Assembly (NCBI RefSeq): GCF_007858185.1
Contig: NZ_VFES01000001.1
Coordinates: 434,001 to 498,000, forward strand
Direction: 5' to 3'
DNA: 64,000 nt
From: Pseudomonas grimontii
Lineage (GTDB): Bacteria > Pseudomonadota > Gammaproteobacteria > Pseudomonadales > Pseudomonadaceae
Position 1 is the first letter of the stretch. The number at the start of each line of letters is the position of its first letter. Below, piece after piece: positions 55,022-64,000 of this stretch. The notes below the pieces were generated by a model, which saw only the letters and a list, made by a program, of their open reading frames with translations, was not told the DNA's origin and searched no databases. A program made the translations under genes and the position numbers.

Positions 55022-56440
55022 ATGCCAGTTGGCAACCACCTGCCCCATGGCGAGACCGCTTCGGGCGGCCCGCTCAAACGCGAACTGGGCGAGCGGCATA
55101 TTCGCCTGATGGCCCTCGGCGCCTGTATCGGTGTCGGCCTGTTCCTCGGCTCGGCCAAGGCCATTGAAATGGCCGGCCCGGCCATCATGCTGTCCTACAT
55201 CATTGGTGGCTTGGCCATCCTGGTGATCATGCGTGCCCTCGGTGAGATGGCCGTACACAATCCGGTCGCCGGCTCGTTCAGCCGTTATGCGCAGGACTAC
55301 CTCGGGCCGTTGGCCGGTTTCCTGACCGGCTGGAACTATTGGTTCCTGTGGCTGGTGACCTGCGTGGCGGAAATCACCGCCGTGGCGGTGTACATGGGCG
55401 TGTGGTTCCCCGATACGCCGCGCTGGATCTGGGCCCTGGCGGCGCTGATCAGCATGGGCACGATCAACCTGATCGCGGTGAAGGCCTTTGGTGAATTCGA
55501 ATTCTGGTTCGCGCTGATCAAGATCGTCACCATCATTGCCATGGTGATCGGCGGCGTGGGCATCATCGCGTTCGGCTTTGGCAACGACGGTGTGGCGCTC
55601 GGTATTTCCAACCTGTGGGCCCATGGCGGCTTTATGCCCAATGGCGTGCAGGGTGTGTTGATGTCCTTGCAAATGGTGATGTTCGCCTACCTGGGCGTGG
55701 AAATGATCGGCCTCACCGCCGGTGAAGCGAAGAACCCGCAAAAGACCATCCCCAGTGCCATCGGCTCGGTGTTCTGGCGCATCCTGCTGTTCTACGTCGG
55801 CGCGTTGTTCGTGATCCTGTCGATCTACCCCTGGAATGAAATCGGCACCCAGGGCAGCCCGTTCGTGATGACCTTCGAGCGTCTGGGGATCAAGACGGCG
55901 GCGGGCATCATCAACTTCGTGGTGATCACGGCGGCGCTGTCGTCCTGCAACGGCGGGATTTTCAGCACCGGGCGCATGCTCTACAGCCTGGCGCAGAACG
56001 GCCAGGCGCCGGCCGCGTTCGGTACCACATCGAGCAACGGCGTACCGCGCAAGGCGCTGCTGTTGTCGATCTTTGCCTTGCTGCTGGGGGTGTTGCTCAA
56101 TTACCTGGTGCCGGAGAAAGTCTTCGTCTGGGTGACCTCCATCGCCACCTTCGGCGCGATCTGGACCTGGGTGATGATCCTGTTGGCCCAGCTCAAGTTC
56201 CGTAAGAGCCTGAGCCCGGCCGAACAGAAGGCTTTGAAGTACCGCATGTGGCTGTACCCGGTCAGTTCCTACCTGGCGCTGGCATTTTTGGTGCTGGTAG
56301 TCGGCCTGATGGCGTACTTCCCGGATACCCGCGTGGCGTTGTATGTGGGGCCGGTATTCCTGGTGCTGCTGACCGTGTTGTTCTATGTGTTCAAGTTGCA
56401 ACCGACGCAGGTCAGCCAGGGCTCGCCCCGCTCGGCTTGA
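55022..56440 (+). CDS. AAT-family amino-acid permease
   Basis: 472 aa with twelve membrane segments. APC/AAT signature LKRELGERHIRLMALGACIGVGLFLGSAKAI, then GEMAVHNPVAGSFSRYAQDYLGPLAGFLTGWNYWF. The consensus 'GLTAGEAKNPQKTIPSAI' follows helix 6. ProY/GabP-like in overall pattern, but specificity (proline, GABA, aromatic) cannot be fixed. TGAGG at 55007-55011 precedes the ATG. Confidence 0.9.
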   Translation: MPVGNHLPHGETASGGPLKRELGERHIRLMALGACIGVGLFLGSAKAIEMAGPAIMLSYIIGGLAILVIMRALGEMAVHNPVAGSFSRYAQDYLGPLAGFLTGWNYWFLWLVTCVAEITAVAVYMGVWFPDTPRWIWALAALISMGTINLIAVKAFGEFEFWFALIKIVTIIAMVIGGVGIIAFGFGNDGVALGISNLWAHGGFMPNGVQGVLMSLQMVMFAYLGVEMIGLTAGEAKNPQKTIPSAIGSVFWRILLFYVGALFVILSIYPWNEIGTQGSPFVMTFERLGIKTAAGIINFVVITAALSSCNGGIFSTGRMLYSLAQNGQAPAAFGTTSSNGVPRKALLLSIFALLLGVLLNYLVPEKVFVWVTSIATFGAIWTWVMILLAQLKFRKSLSPAEQKALKYRMWLYPVSSYLALAFLVLVVGLMAYFPDTRVALYVGPVFLVLLTVLFYVFKLQPTQVSQGSPRSA

Positions 56441-56482
56441 CGCAGCAAGCCCCGGTGCCCGCCTTGGGCGCCGGGGCCTGGT

Positions 56483-59400
56483 TCAGGCGCGTTGCAGCGC
56501 GGCCTGGGTGGCGACGGTCAGTTGTCGCACCAGGCGATTCTGCTCGTCCTGCTCCAGGTCGATCAGTGACTGACGCCGTTCCAGATGCTCGTCCGAGTGT
56601 CGGTCCGGCACCTCTTTTTCCAGCAGGCTGACTTTGTAGCGAATGGTGTCCTTGATGGTAGCAAAGGTCTCCGGATGGCTCCTGGCCAGGTATTCGATCC
56701 AGAACCCTTCCATCAATAGCCATTCCTGCAGGGCCGGGCTGTTGCCGAGCCCGCGCAGTTGCAGGCGGGCGTTATTGATGACCTCCGTGGTCACATAGTC
56801 TTCGACGCTGTACAGCAGTTCCAATGGGTGAAAGGGCAGGTTGAACTCGGTGGCCAATTGGGCACGGAAGTAAATCGTGACTTCGGCCGGGTCGACTTCC
56901 AGGCCGGCCAGTTCCCGGTCATGAATGAATTTGTCGGAGATATGGTCGAGCTGGTTGAGGTAGAAGCGTCCGGCGGACAAGTCAATCAGCGCGCGGTCAC
57001 TCTCGTAGCTGCGGCTCTTGGCTTTGGCCATGTGGATCCGGTGTTCAAGCTCCATATTGGTAAAGGCCAGCAGCACACTGTCGCCGCAGTCACCCGAGCC
57101 GTAGGTGTTAAGGAACACGTTATTGCGCAGCTCGCTCGACTCGCCCATGGCCAGCAGCAAGGTCCATACCCGTTGCGTCAAGACCTCCCGACGAGCGCCC
57201 CCGGCGGTGTAGGCGTAGGTATTGGTCAGGTCCGCGAGCACCCTGAAGGCATCATCGGGATTGGCGCCTTCGTGGTGTTTGAGTTGCTCCCACAACGTTC
57301 GGCGCGCCGCGACATCGGCCGTGGGCACGCCGCTTAACCAGGATGAAACAGCGTCAGCCACTGGCGCTTGATGCGGTTGCCCAAGTGCGCCGCCGAGCCT
57401 GATACCGGTGGTGTGCCGGTGCTGTTCGATACGCTCAAGGGTGGCTGGCGAGAGCGGGTTTTCATGCAGCAGGATAGTGCGGCGAGGCGGGCCGACGCGC
57501 TCATCGTTGAACAGCGTTTCGGGAAGGTCGGTGATTGCGTTTTCCTGCAGGCGCAACTCCTCCAGAGACGGCAGCAGTTCCGCCCCCGTGGGCCACTGGG
57601 TCAGCCCGGTATTCGTCAGGTTCAAGTGCTGCAGGTGGGTCATGGCACTGACATCCGGGGACACGCCAAGGTCTGGGTTGTCCTCCAGGACCAACCGCTG
57701 CAGGTTGACCATGGATGCCAGGCGCTGGGCCGAAGCTTCGGTGAGGCGGATATCGTTGTCGCTGAGCGTCAGGTGGGTGAGTTGGGTCATGTCAGTGATG
57801 GCTGCGGGTAATTCGTGCAGCCGGCAATCCAGCTCCAGGCCGCTTAGCCCGGTGAATTTGCTCAGGAACGCATTGGCTGTTTCAGGAAAGTGATTGCCCG
57901 ATATTTTCAGATAGTCGATGTGTGAAAAGCCTTGATTGCCGTTGATGAAATGGGCCGGCGGCAGGTCGCCGTCATCCAGTTGCAACTCCAGGAACTGGGC
58001 GTGAAGAACCCCGGCGAGGTAGGTAATGGAGCGATTTTCGTGGCGCCAGGCTGCTCGCAGCTGTTGCGCGAGGTAGCGACGGCTGGCCAGTCTCAAGCCC
58101 AGCGGATCCTGGGTGGGTTCATCCGCACTCTGGGGTGTGTCTGCCCAGCGCTCCAGCTCGATGTCCATGTTGTGGTATTCGGTGCGCCGGCGTTCGATTT
58201 CGACCAATGCAGCCGGCTCGTTCATGTTCAGCGCGCGGATGAAATCGCGGGCATCGGAATCTCTCATCCGGGGGTAAAGCTCTTGGACCTTGGTGACCAG
58301 GTCGGGTGGCCGATGACCACTGAACGGCCAGAACCGGCTCCACATAGGGTAGGCCAGGAATGTCCGTTCCCCGCCCATGGGCGGCACCATCCAAGGTTGC
58401 AGGTGGGTCAGGTCCAGAAGGCTTTTGATCTGTACCCGTTGGCTGAGTGCAAGCGTGAGAATCTGTTGGCGCAACCCTGACAAGCCTGCCTCATCGGTCG
58501 CCTCCAGCGCGTTTTTTTCGTCGTCGGACAAAGTGGAGAGAATAATCCGCAGCAACAGGTTCGATGGCTGGCCGAGCGGGTTGCCCGACCTGTCGTAGGC
58601 CTGGTAGCCGCGTTCGGTCCTGGCGAGCGTGCGGCGTTCGGTGCCGGTGATCGGGCCTGCGCTTTGCAGCAGGGGCCCGTGGTTGTTGCCTTGGTGAATG
58701 TCGATGCGCACGCCGGCGGGCCATGCGGGCAAGTCCTTGAGCAGATGCAAGGTGATTTTGTCGCTGTCGGCGTTGATACAGGCGTCGGAGTACAGACCCT
58801 CATAGGCGCGGTTCAGACGTACGTCGTCGGCGGACAGGCGTGCCTGTTCGGCAAGGCGCAAACCGGGCGCTTTCTTTTGCTGCAGCTGCTTGAGTTCCTT
58901 GGGCGTGGCCTGGCCGAGAATCGCCTCGACACTGCTGTTGGGCAGGCCTGGGTGGTGGACTTTGAAATGCCTTACCAACTCAGTGTCACGGTCTTCACTG
59001 CGTTGATAGATCGACTCCAGGAGCTGCGGCTTTTCCCGTTCGGTGAACTCGACGATCTGCTTCACCAGTTTGAACAGGCGGTCGTCGCGGGAATCTGGCA
59101 ATTCACCGAGCACGGCCTGGGTCACCTCATCGTCGGTGATCACTGTGTCCAATAGCCTGGCGTTCTCGTAGTCACTCTTCTTGACCACCAATGCTTTGTC
59201 GTTTGGCCGGTTGCGGTCAGGGTATTGCTGGACAACCCGGTTGTCGGTGTCGACCACACGCAGGACGTGGCTGTCAGGCCAACTGGGCAGGCTGGAAAGC
59301 ACCAGCAGCTGCAAGTCGGGACGGGCGATACGCGAGGTGGGAGTGTTGCCGATCGCCTCGATGAACTGCCGGATCTCCTGTTCCATTTTCAGGCGTTTGC

Positions 59401-62400
59401 AGGTGTCGGCCAGCAGCGGTGGTGCGGCATGGCCGGCACGGTGGGCGTGGCGCAAGAGCCTGGACGGAGTGTTGGTGAGGGCGAGGATATTGGCGGACTC
59501 GGCCTCTGTAAACGCGTAGGTGTGGTTGCCCAGACGGTAAAGCAGTTCATGGTCGTTCCAGGACATCGGGTTTTCGCTGGCAAGACGCCAGGCACCGTGG
59601 CCATTGTGGGTGAGTGATGGGGTGTCGACCCCGACTTTCCGAGGGTGGCGCAGACGCCATTTGTGCAGGACTTTGTCAAACACGATCCGGTACAGGGAGC
59701 CGTAGAGCGGCAGGTAATGCTGGGTATTCCACTCGAAAATACCAAGGGCGTCAGGTGCCAGGTCGGTGGGCGGCGTGAGGGTGTGTTCGTATTGCATCAG
59801 CGAACCGTTGACCAGGCTGACATAACCGGCCGCGCTGCGCTTGCTGCTCATGTAGTCACCCAGCCGGGTGCGCAGGCCCTGGGCGTCGGTGGCGCTGCTC
59901 ATGCCCAGCAACTGCCGCTCGTGGGGCTGCAATACCGAAGCGATGGCCAGGTAGAAACTGTCCATGGTTGCAGGCACGGGAATCGTGCCGCCGTTGACCA
60001 CGTCGTACGCCTCATATACGCCGTTGCCATAGTGGCGCAACTCCACCGTGGGGTCCTGCGGGCCTTTGAATACGTAGGGTTTGGCGATGTGCCCGGCGAC
60101 CATTTCGGTCATCACGAACGGGCGCTTGAGGGTATTGCGCACCAGCGCCGAGGCGAACTCCCGGGCCCATTGGTCAATGTCGTCATTGTAGGCGCGGGCG
60201 TGGTACAAGCCGTCGATGGCCGCATCGATACGCAACGCGGTGCGGTGGTTGTCCAGCAGTTCATGGAAGGCGCTCGGCAGCGTGCCTTGTCGCAAGTAGG
60301 CCTGTTGCTGCTGGGGCGTCAGTGGATGCTGCTCCAGCAGGCGCTCCAGATTGGCCGGGGACAAGGGGCGGTTGAGGTCACGCAGTTTTTTCAGCAACGG
60401 TGTGACGGCGACCAGGGGGGGCAAGGCCGTGGCGGGCAGAAACCGGCGCATGTTCGCCGGTACAAGCTGCTCGCTTTTTTCGTAACCGGCGTAGTTCACC
60501 AGGGCGCTGAACAGTGTCATGCGCTCGTCGCTGGCCAGTTGCGCGACCTGTCGACGTAGCACCGTGATGCGCTGCGCAGAGGTGTGGGGAGCATGCCCCT
60601 CCAGGCCCAGTTGCGAGAGGGTGGGTTGCAACGCAATGATCAGGTTCAACAACGGCTCATCGGCATTGGGTACCAGGTGCGCAACGTCCCGTGCGCTGTA
60701 GGTGCCATCCTCGGCCCTGATAATGTCGATGGCATGGGTGGGGGTTGGGGGGCGCTCGGTTTTGCTGTAGCTCTCGATCACCGTGCGCTGGGGGTCGCTG
60801 ATACTCAGGGTGGTGTTCGCTGGCCAGTCGGGCAGTTGCGTCAGCAGGCACAGTATCGCGCTGTCACCGTGGGGCGGCAGGTAGCCGGGCTCGTTGAAGC
60901 GGTCGATGATCAGTTGGATGACCCGGTCGACCTGTAGTCGCCGCACGCCTTCGATCAGGTTCAAGGGCGCCGGCTCCGACCGCCACACCTTGTCCAGTGT
61001 TTCCCGGGTGGTAGAGGTGCTGCGCAGCATGGTTTCCAGGTCTGCTGCCGGCGCCAGCGAGGAACCGTTGGGCAGCATGCGTTGTAGCAGCTCGATGTCC
61101 GAGAGGGTGTGGGCATTGTGCAGGTCGAAGACCCACGCCTGCTTTGCCGGGTTGAAAAGGATGGGCGGGGTGTAGCCATCGCTGCGTTGATGTTTGAGCA
61201 CGTAGCGCATCTGCTGGTCGTCGTGTTTGACCTGTGCCACCAGAAACTGGTCACCTTCATTGAGCTTGACGTATTTCTCGCCATTTACGCTGTAGACGCC
61301 CAGGGCATCGGGGCTGCGGCCGTCCAGCAGCGACTGTCGATCATGGGCGTAAGGTTGCGCGTCGGGTTTCCACAACTGAGGGCTACCGCCCGAGCGGATG
61401 ACCTTGCGCGGGTTACCTAGGTTCTGCATCAGCGTTTGCATGCGTTGGCGCTGCAAGCGGCCGGCCGTTGCGGTCAACTGGCCGCTGACGATCAGGTCGG
61501 CAACATCCGTGAGGCTGCTGGCAAAGGCACTGGCGTCGCCTTTGACGGCCTGGTCCAGGCCCTGGATCACGCTGTAGGTCAGGCTGCCCAGCATCAGTAC
61601 TTGCAGGGTTCGCATCATGCCCGTCACGCCCCCGGGCACCGGGGTCAGGAGCAGGTCGAGGACCTCGGACGCAATCGCCTGCGCCGCGTCCTTGAGGGCT
61701 TGCCAATCGGCTTCGGAGCGATTGACGGCGAGTGTGTCGAGGTCTGCCTGGCAGCGTTGGATCTGCCGGTAAGTCATGGCCTCTACCAGGCTCACTGGCC
61801 GTCCCGTCTTGGCGTCGGCGGCGAAGTGGATATCCTTGAGGGTCTGCGCCGGGAAGGCTTTGTGAAAACCGTCATACAGTTTTCCCGCAAGCCAGTTCAG
61901 GCCTTCCGGCCGAGGCTTCTTGGTCACCAGTTTGGAGAAGACGGACATGCCCACCAGGGGCAATTGCCGGGAAAACCAGCCCAAGTCGTCGTTTTGATGG
62001 CTTTCGAGCAGTTGCGTGCGGAATGCTTGCTCCGCCGCGCGTGCGTCGGGGTGATAGCGCAGTGCGCCCCCAGGGCGGAACGGAAAGTACGACAACACAC
62101 CCAGGGCCGCGACGCGAATCAGCAGCAGAGGCACCGGAATTATGGTGTCCCAGGGCACGAAGGGAACGGCCGCCACCACCGTTACCCCCGCTGTCAGGCC
62201 CAGTGAGTCAATCTCCGGTTGAGCCCCTGTCTCATCAATGGCCGCATTCAACAGGGTGTACATCTCGCGGGTCAGCCCGCTATCGGCACGGTTGCGCCAG
62301 GCGTCCAGCACATCGAACTGCAGCAGCGTCCTGGCTGAAACACTCATCAGGCGGCGCAGTGTGCCGTTATCCCCCAAGGTGGCGTTGATGCGGGTTTTCA

Positions 62401-62980
62401 GCTGGCCGCCCAGGTCCAGTTCGCGTGCCACGTCGATAAACGCTTGTGCCGAGAGGCTGCGATCATCGCCTGGCCCCGCGACATGACTGGCTTGTACCAG
62501 GCTGTAGCCGGACTCTGTGGTCCTGCCGTAGGTGAAGCCAAAGTTGACGCAGGCCGCCTCCCACAGGGACATGCTTTTGACGTGATCGACGTAGTGCCAG
62601 TCTTGCGTGTAGGAGCGGCGACGGAATCGGGTCCGTTCTTTACGTTCAGGTTCCCAAGGGAAGGGCTGTTCTACTTTTTCCCGGTAAACGGTGTTGAACC
62701 GGAAGGCTTCGGGGTCACGCCCGTCAATGCGGCTGCGCAATTGGGCCAGGCCTTCGGTCTTGAAGGCCTGTACCACGCGCTCTTTTTCGGTTTCAACTGC
62801 GTTAAGGGCCGCCAGGGCTTCGCGTTGCAGTCTCACATAGCGTTTTTTTTCATCGGGCGTGAGGGCGCCCAATGCATGCGTCAAGTTATGCCGGATCTGC
62901 TCCACAGCTTCCTGCTGTGCCCAGGAGGTGCTCGATTGCAGATTGCCGGATAAGCCGTTGAGTAATTGAGAAGTCGGCAT
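56483..62980 (-). CDS. Giant LRR protein with NEL-type E3 ubiquitin-ligase end (2165 aa)
   Basis: 2165 aa from ATG 62980 (GTG 62998 is an alternative). Same plan as the 46237 gene: very long N-terminal region with hydrophobic stretches (TAGVTVVAAVPFVPW, IIPVPLLLIRVAALGVLSYF), leucine-rich repeats at ~1677-1827 (LTHLTLSDNDIRL, LQRLVLEDNPDLG, LEELRLQENAITDLPE) and a NEL-like end with Cys-x-Asp in GDCGDSVLLAFTNMEL (Cys1965). Shared C-terminal words (FTNM, L-LRDEL-like helices) show common descent. No signal peptide or secretion genes nearby. Confidence 0.85.
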   Translation of the reverse strand: MPTSQLLNGLSGNLQSSTSWAQQEAVEQIRHNLTHALGALTPDEKKRYVRLQREALAALNAVETEKERVVQAFKTEGLAQLRSRIDGRDPEAFRFNTVYREKVEQPFPWEPERKERTRFRRRSYTQDWHYVDHVKSMSLWEAACVNFGFTYGRTTESGYSLVQASHVAGPGDDRSLSAQAFIDVARELDLGGQLKTRINATLGDNGTLRRLMSVSARTLLQFDVLDAWRNRADSGLTREMYTLLNAAIDETGAQPEIDSLGLTAGVTVVAAVPFVPWDTIIPVPLLLIRVAALGVLSYFPFRPGGALRYHPDARAAEQAFRTQLLESHQNDDLGWFSRQLPLVGMSVFSKLVTKKPRPEGLNWLAGKLYDGFHKAFPAQTLKDIHFAADAKTGRPVSLVEAMTYRQIQRCQADLDTLAVNRSEADWQALKDAAQAIASEVLDLLLTPVPGGVTGMMRTLQVLMLGSLTYSVIQGLDQAVKGDASAFASSLTDVADLIVSGQLTATAGRLQRQRMQTLMQNLGNPRKVIRSGGSPQLWKPDAQPYAHDRQSLLDGRSPDALGVYSVNGEKYVKLNEGDQFLVAQVKHDDQQMRYVLKHQRSDGYTPPILFNPAKQAWVFDLHNAHTLSDIELLQRMLPNGSSLAPAADLETMLRSTSTTRETLDKVWRSEPAPLNLIEGVRRLQVDRVIQLIIDRFNEPGYLPPHGDSAILCLLTQLPDWPANTTLSISDPQRTVIESYSKTERPPTPTHAIDIIRAEDGTYSARDVAHLVPNADEPLLNLIIALQPTLSQLGLEGHAPHTSAQRITVLRRQVAQLASDERMTLFSALVNYAGYEKSEQLVPANMRRFLPATALPPLVAVTPLLKKLRDLNRPLSPANLERLLEQHPLTPQQQQAYLRQGTLPSAFHELLDNHRTALRIDAAIDGLYHARAYNDDIDQWAREFASALVRNTLKRPFVMTEMVAGHIAKPYVFKGPQDPTVELRHYGNGVYEAYDVVNGGTIPVPATMDSFYLAIASVLQPHERQLLGMSSATDAQGLRTRLGDYMSSKRSAAGYVSLVNGSLMQYEHTLTPPTDLAPDALGIFEWNTQHYLPLYGSLYRIVFDKVLHKWRLRHPRKVGVDTPSLTHNGHGAWRLASENPMSWNDHELLYRLGNHTYAFTEAESANILALTNTPSRLLRHAHRAGHAAPPLLADTCKRLKMEQEIRQFIEAIGNTPTSRIARPDLQLLVLSSLPSWPDSHVLRVVDTDNRVVQQYPDRNRPNDKALVVKKSDYENARLLDTVITDDEVTQAVLGELPDSRDDRLFKLVKQIVEFTEREKPQLLESIYQRSEDRDTELVRHFKVHHPGLPNSSVEAILGQATPKELKQLQQKKAPGLRLAEQARLSADDVRLNRAYEGLYSDACINADSDKITLHLLKDLPAWPAGVRIDIHQGNNHGPLLQSAGPITGTERRTLARTERGYQAYDRSGNPLGQPSNLLLRIILSTLSDDEKNALEATDEAGLSGLRQQILTLALSQRVQIKSLLDLTHLQPWMVPPMGGERTFLAYPMWSRFWPFSGHRPPDLVTKVQELYPRMRDSDARDFIRALNMNEPAALVEIERRRTEYHNMDIELERWADTPQSADEPTQDPLGLRLASRRYLAQQLRAAWRHENRSITYLAGVLHAQFLELQLDDGDLPPAHFINGNQGFSHIDYLKISGNHFPETANAFLSKFTGLSGLELDCRLHELPAAITDMTQLTHLTLSDNDIRLTEASAQRLASMVNLQRLVLEDNPDLGVSPDVSAMTHLQHLNLTNTGLTQWPTGAELLPSLEELRLQENAITDLPETLFNDERVGPPRRTILLHENPLSPATLERIEQHRHTTGIRLGGALGQPHQAPVADAVSSWLSGVPTADVAARRTLWEQLKHHEGANPDDAFRVLADLTNTYAYTAGGARREVLTQRVWTLLLAMGESSELRNNVFLNTYGSGDCGDSVLLAFTNMELEHRIHMAKAKSRSYESDRALIDLSAGRFYLNQLDHISDKFIHDRELAGLEVDPAEVTIYFRAQLATEFNLPFHPLELLYSVEDYVTTEVINNARLQLRGLGNSPALQEWLLMEGFWIEYLARSHPETFATIKDTIRYKVSLLEKEVPDRHSDEHLERRQSLIDLEQDEQNRLVRQLTVATQAALQRA

Positions 62981-63050
62981 GGATGGGTGGCCTTTCACAT
63001 ATTGAGTGGAAGGCCGATGTAATCACCACGCGCACGATGCCAGGGGTTAA

Positions 63051-64000
63051 CTATTTACCCGTAGCGAGAGGGCGGTGCCGGGAGGCATCCAGGTTTTTAA
63101 TGAACTCCAGCCAGGCCGCCAGTGCAGCCATCAGCAACAGGCCCAGCAGTGCGCTGAACACCTGCATCGGCCAGGCATCCTCGACCTGGGCGTTGAGCAT
63201 GTCGGCCAGCGGCGCCAGCAATACTCCCAGGCAGAACACCTCCAACGAATAGCGGCCCATGCGGCAGCTCTGTTGCGCCAGCCAGTTTTGCGTCCAGGCA
63301 CGACCCGGCAGCAGCTTGGCGGTGACATACGCCAAGGCGAGAAAGTGCACCAGGCGCACCGGTGAAAGGTCGGTCTTGCTGATGGGGTACAACATGTTGC
63401 TGACGATGGCGGGCATCCAGGCATCGTGAAGGTGCGGCCAGCGCCAGGACAATGTAATCACCCCGGCCAGCAGGGCATAGGCTGCCGCCGCGATAAACAA
63501 CGGTTGCCGGCGCAGCGGCCGGGTATCGGGCGCGCGGGCCTGGCCGGCCTGCACCGCCGCCGCGCCGCCGAGGATAAACAGAAACTGCCAGGTCACCGGG
63601 TTGAAGTACCACACACCGTCGGCAATCGCCCGCAGGTTCCAGCCCATCCAGGGCGCCAGCAGATACACCGTCATCGACAGCCCCACCACCACCCACGTTT
63701 TGCGCAACAGCAGCGGCAACACCAGCGGCAAGCCGGCAAGCAGCACGATATACAGCGGCAACGGGTCCATCAGGTTGGGTTTGAAACGCAGCAGCAATTC
63801 ATCGGTCAGGGCCTGTTGTGGGTGGGTGACGAAGTGCGTCAGGCCCATCTCCTCGACCAGGTCGCGGGTCTCCACATGGCTGTTGGCGAAGAACACGATA
63901 CCCATCAGCATCGCCAGCAAAAAGATGTGCACTACGTACAACACCCAGGCTCGGCGCAGGATTTTCAGGGCGGTGATCCAATATCCTTCGGCCTGCAGAA
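63051..64000 (-). CDS. OpgC-like membrane acyltransferase (5' end outside window)
   Basis: The minus-strand frame is open to the window edge, so the start is upstream; at least 315 codons visible. Many hydrophobic segments: AWVLYVVHIFLLAMLMGIVFFA, LMDPLPLYIVLLAGLPLVLPLLL, PVTWQFLFILGGAAAVQ. Conserved block SPVRLVHFLALAYVTAKLLP and SLEVFCLGVLLAPLADML match the OpgC/acyltransferase-3-related family that modifies periplasmic glucans. Substrate inferred from family only. Confidence 0.85.
   Translation of the reverse strand, partial: LQAEGYWITALKILRRAWVLYVVHIFLLAMLMGIVFFANSHVETRDLVEEMGLTHFVTHPQQALTDELLLRFKPNLMDPLPLYIVLLAGLPLVLPLLLRKTWVVVGLSMTVYLLAPWMGWNLRAIADGVWYFNPVTWQFLFILGGAAAVQAGQARAPDTRPLRRQPLFIAAAAYALLAGVITLSWRWPHLHDAWMPAIVSNMLYPISKTDLSPVRLVHFLALAYVTAKLLPGRAWTQNWLAQQSCRMGRYSLEVFCLGVLLAPLADMLNAQVEDAWPMQVFSALLGLLLMAALAAWLEFIKNLDASRHRPLATGK

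Overview
The window reads as chromosomal DNA of a Pseudomonas fluorescens-group bacterium. Coding density and GC are high. The order lepB-rnc-era-recO-pdxJ ... icp-asrA matches what I recall of the P. aeruginosa chromosome. Several intergenic gaps carry the GTGGGAGGGGGCTTG-type paired palindromes (REPINs) typical of fluorescent pseudomonads. No rRNA, tRNA, CRISPR array, prophage or intact insertion sequence was seen; the one mobile element is a 218-bp MITE.

Layout. (1) 1-11705, core genome: signal peptidase, RNase III, Era, RecO and PdxJ; a CumA-type multicopper oxidase overlapping tadA; then leftward cmoAB, a YhhN-family membrane protein, an I42 protease inhibitor and the second Lon protease AsrA, which has a convincing heat-shock promoter. 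(2) 11913-21200, accessory catabolic island: a GntR regulator with two helix-turn-helix domains divides from an operon of amidase, a PgdA/cyclic-imide-hydrolase-like enzyme, an MFS transporter and two SDR dehydrogenases, then a small CxxC protein, a COG0523 metallochaperone GTPase and a solute-binding-protein fold without signal peptide. A REPIN split by a MITE sits between the two SDR genes. The best inference is uptake and stepwise hydrolysis of a cyclic imide or half-amide. (3) 21413-30475: a membrane EAL phosphodiesterase with degenerate GGDEF, a 211-residue minimal kinase-like protein, membrane glucose dehydrogenase, a ZnuD-like TonB receptor with a Zur-box-like site, and two small conserved genes. 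(4) 30901-46170: two unrelated chaperone-usher systems, one Pap/Mrp-like and one CS1/cable-like (alpha clade), flank a yqjH/yqjI-like ferric reductase and PadR regulator pair. (5) 46237-62980: two giant leucine-rich-repeat proteins with NEL-type (IpaH/SspH-like) ubiquitin-ligase ends flank a bifunctional penicillin-binding protein and an amino-acid permease. The window closes in an OpgC-like acyltransferase.

How the parts fit. Regions 4 and 5 suggest a host-associated lifestyle (adhesion plus effector-like E3 ligases), supported by the kinase-like protein in region 3. The two fimbrial operons share a promoter-proximal block with identical 63-nt internal spacing although their proteins are unrelated, which suggests common control. 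The most interesting points are this shared fimbrial control block, the imide operon with its dedicated GTPase and signal-less binding protein, the minimal kinase, the twin NEL proteins, and the asrA promoter/hairpin arrangement.
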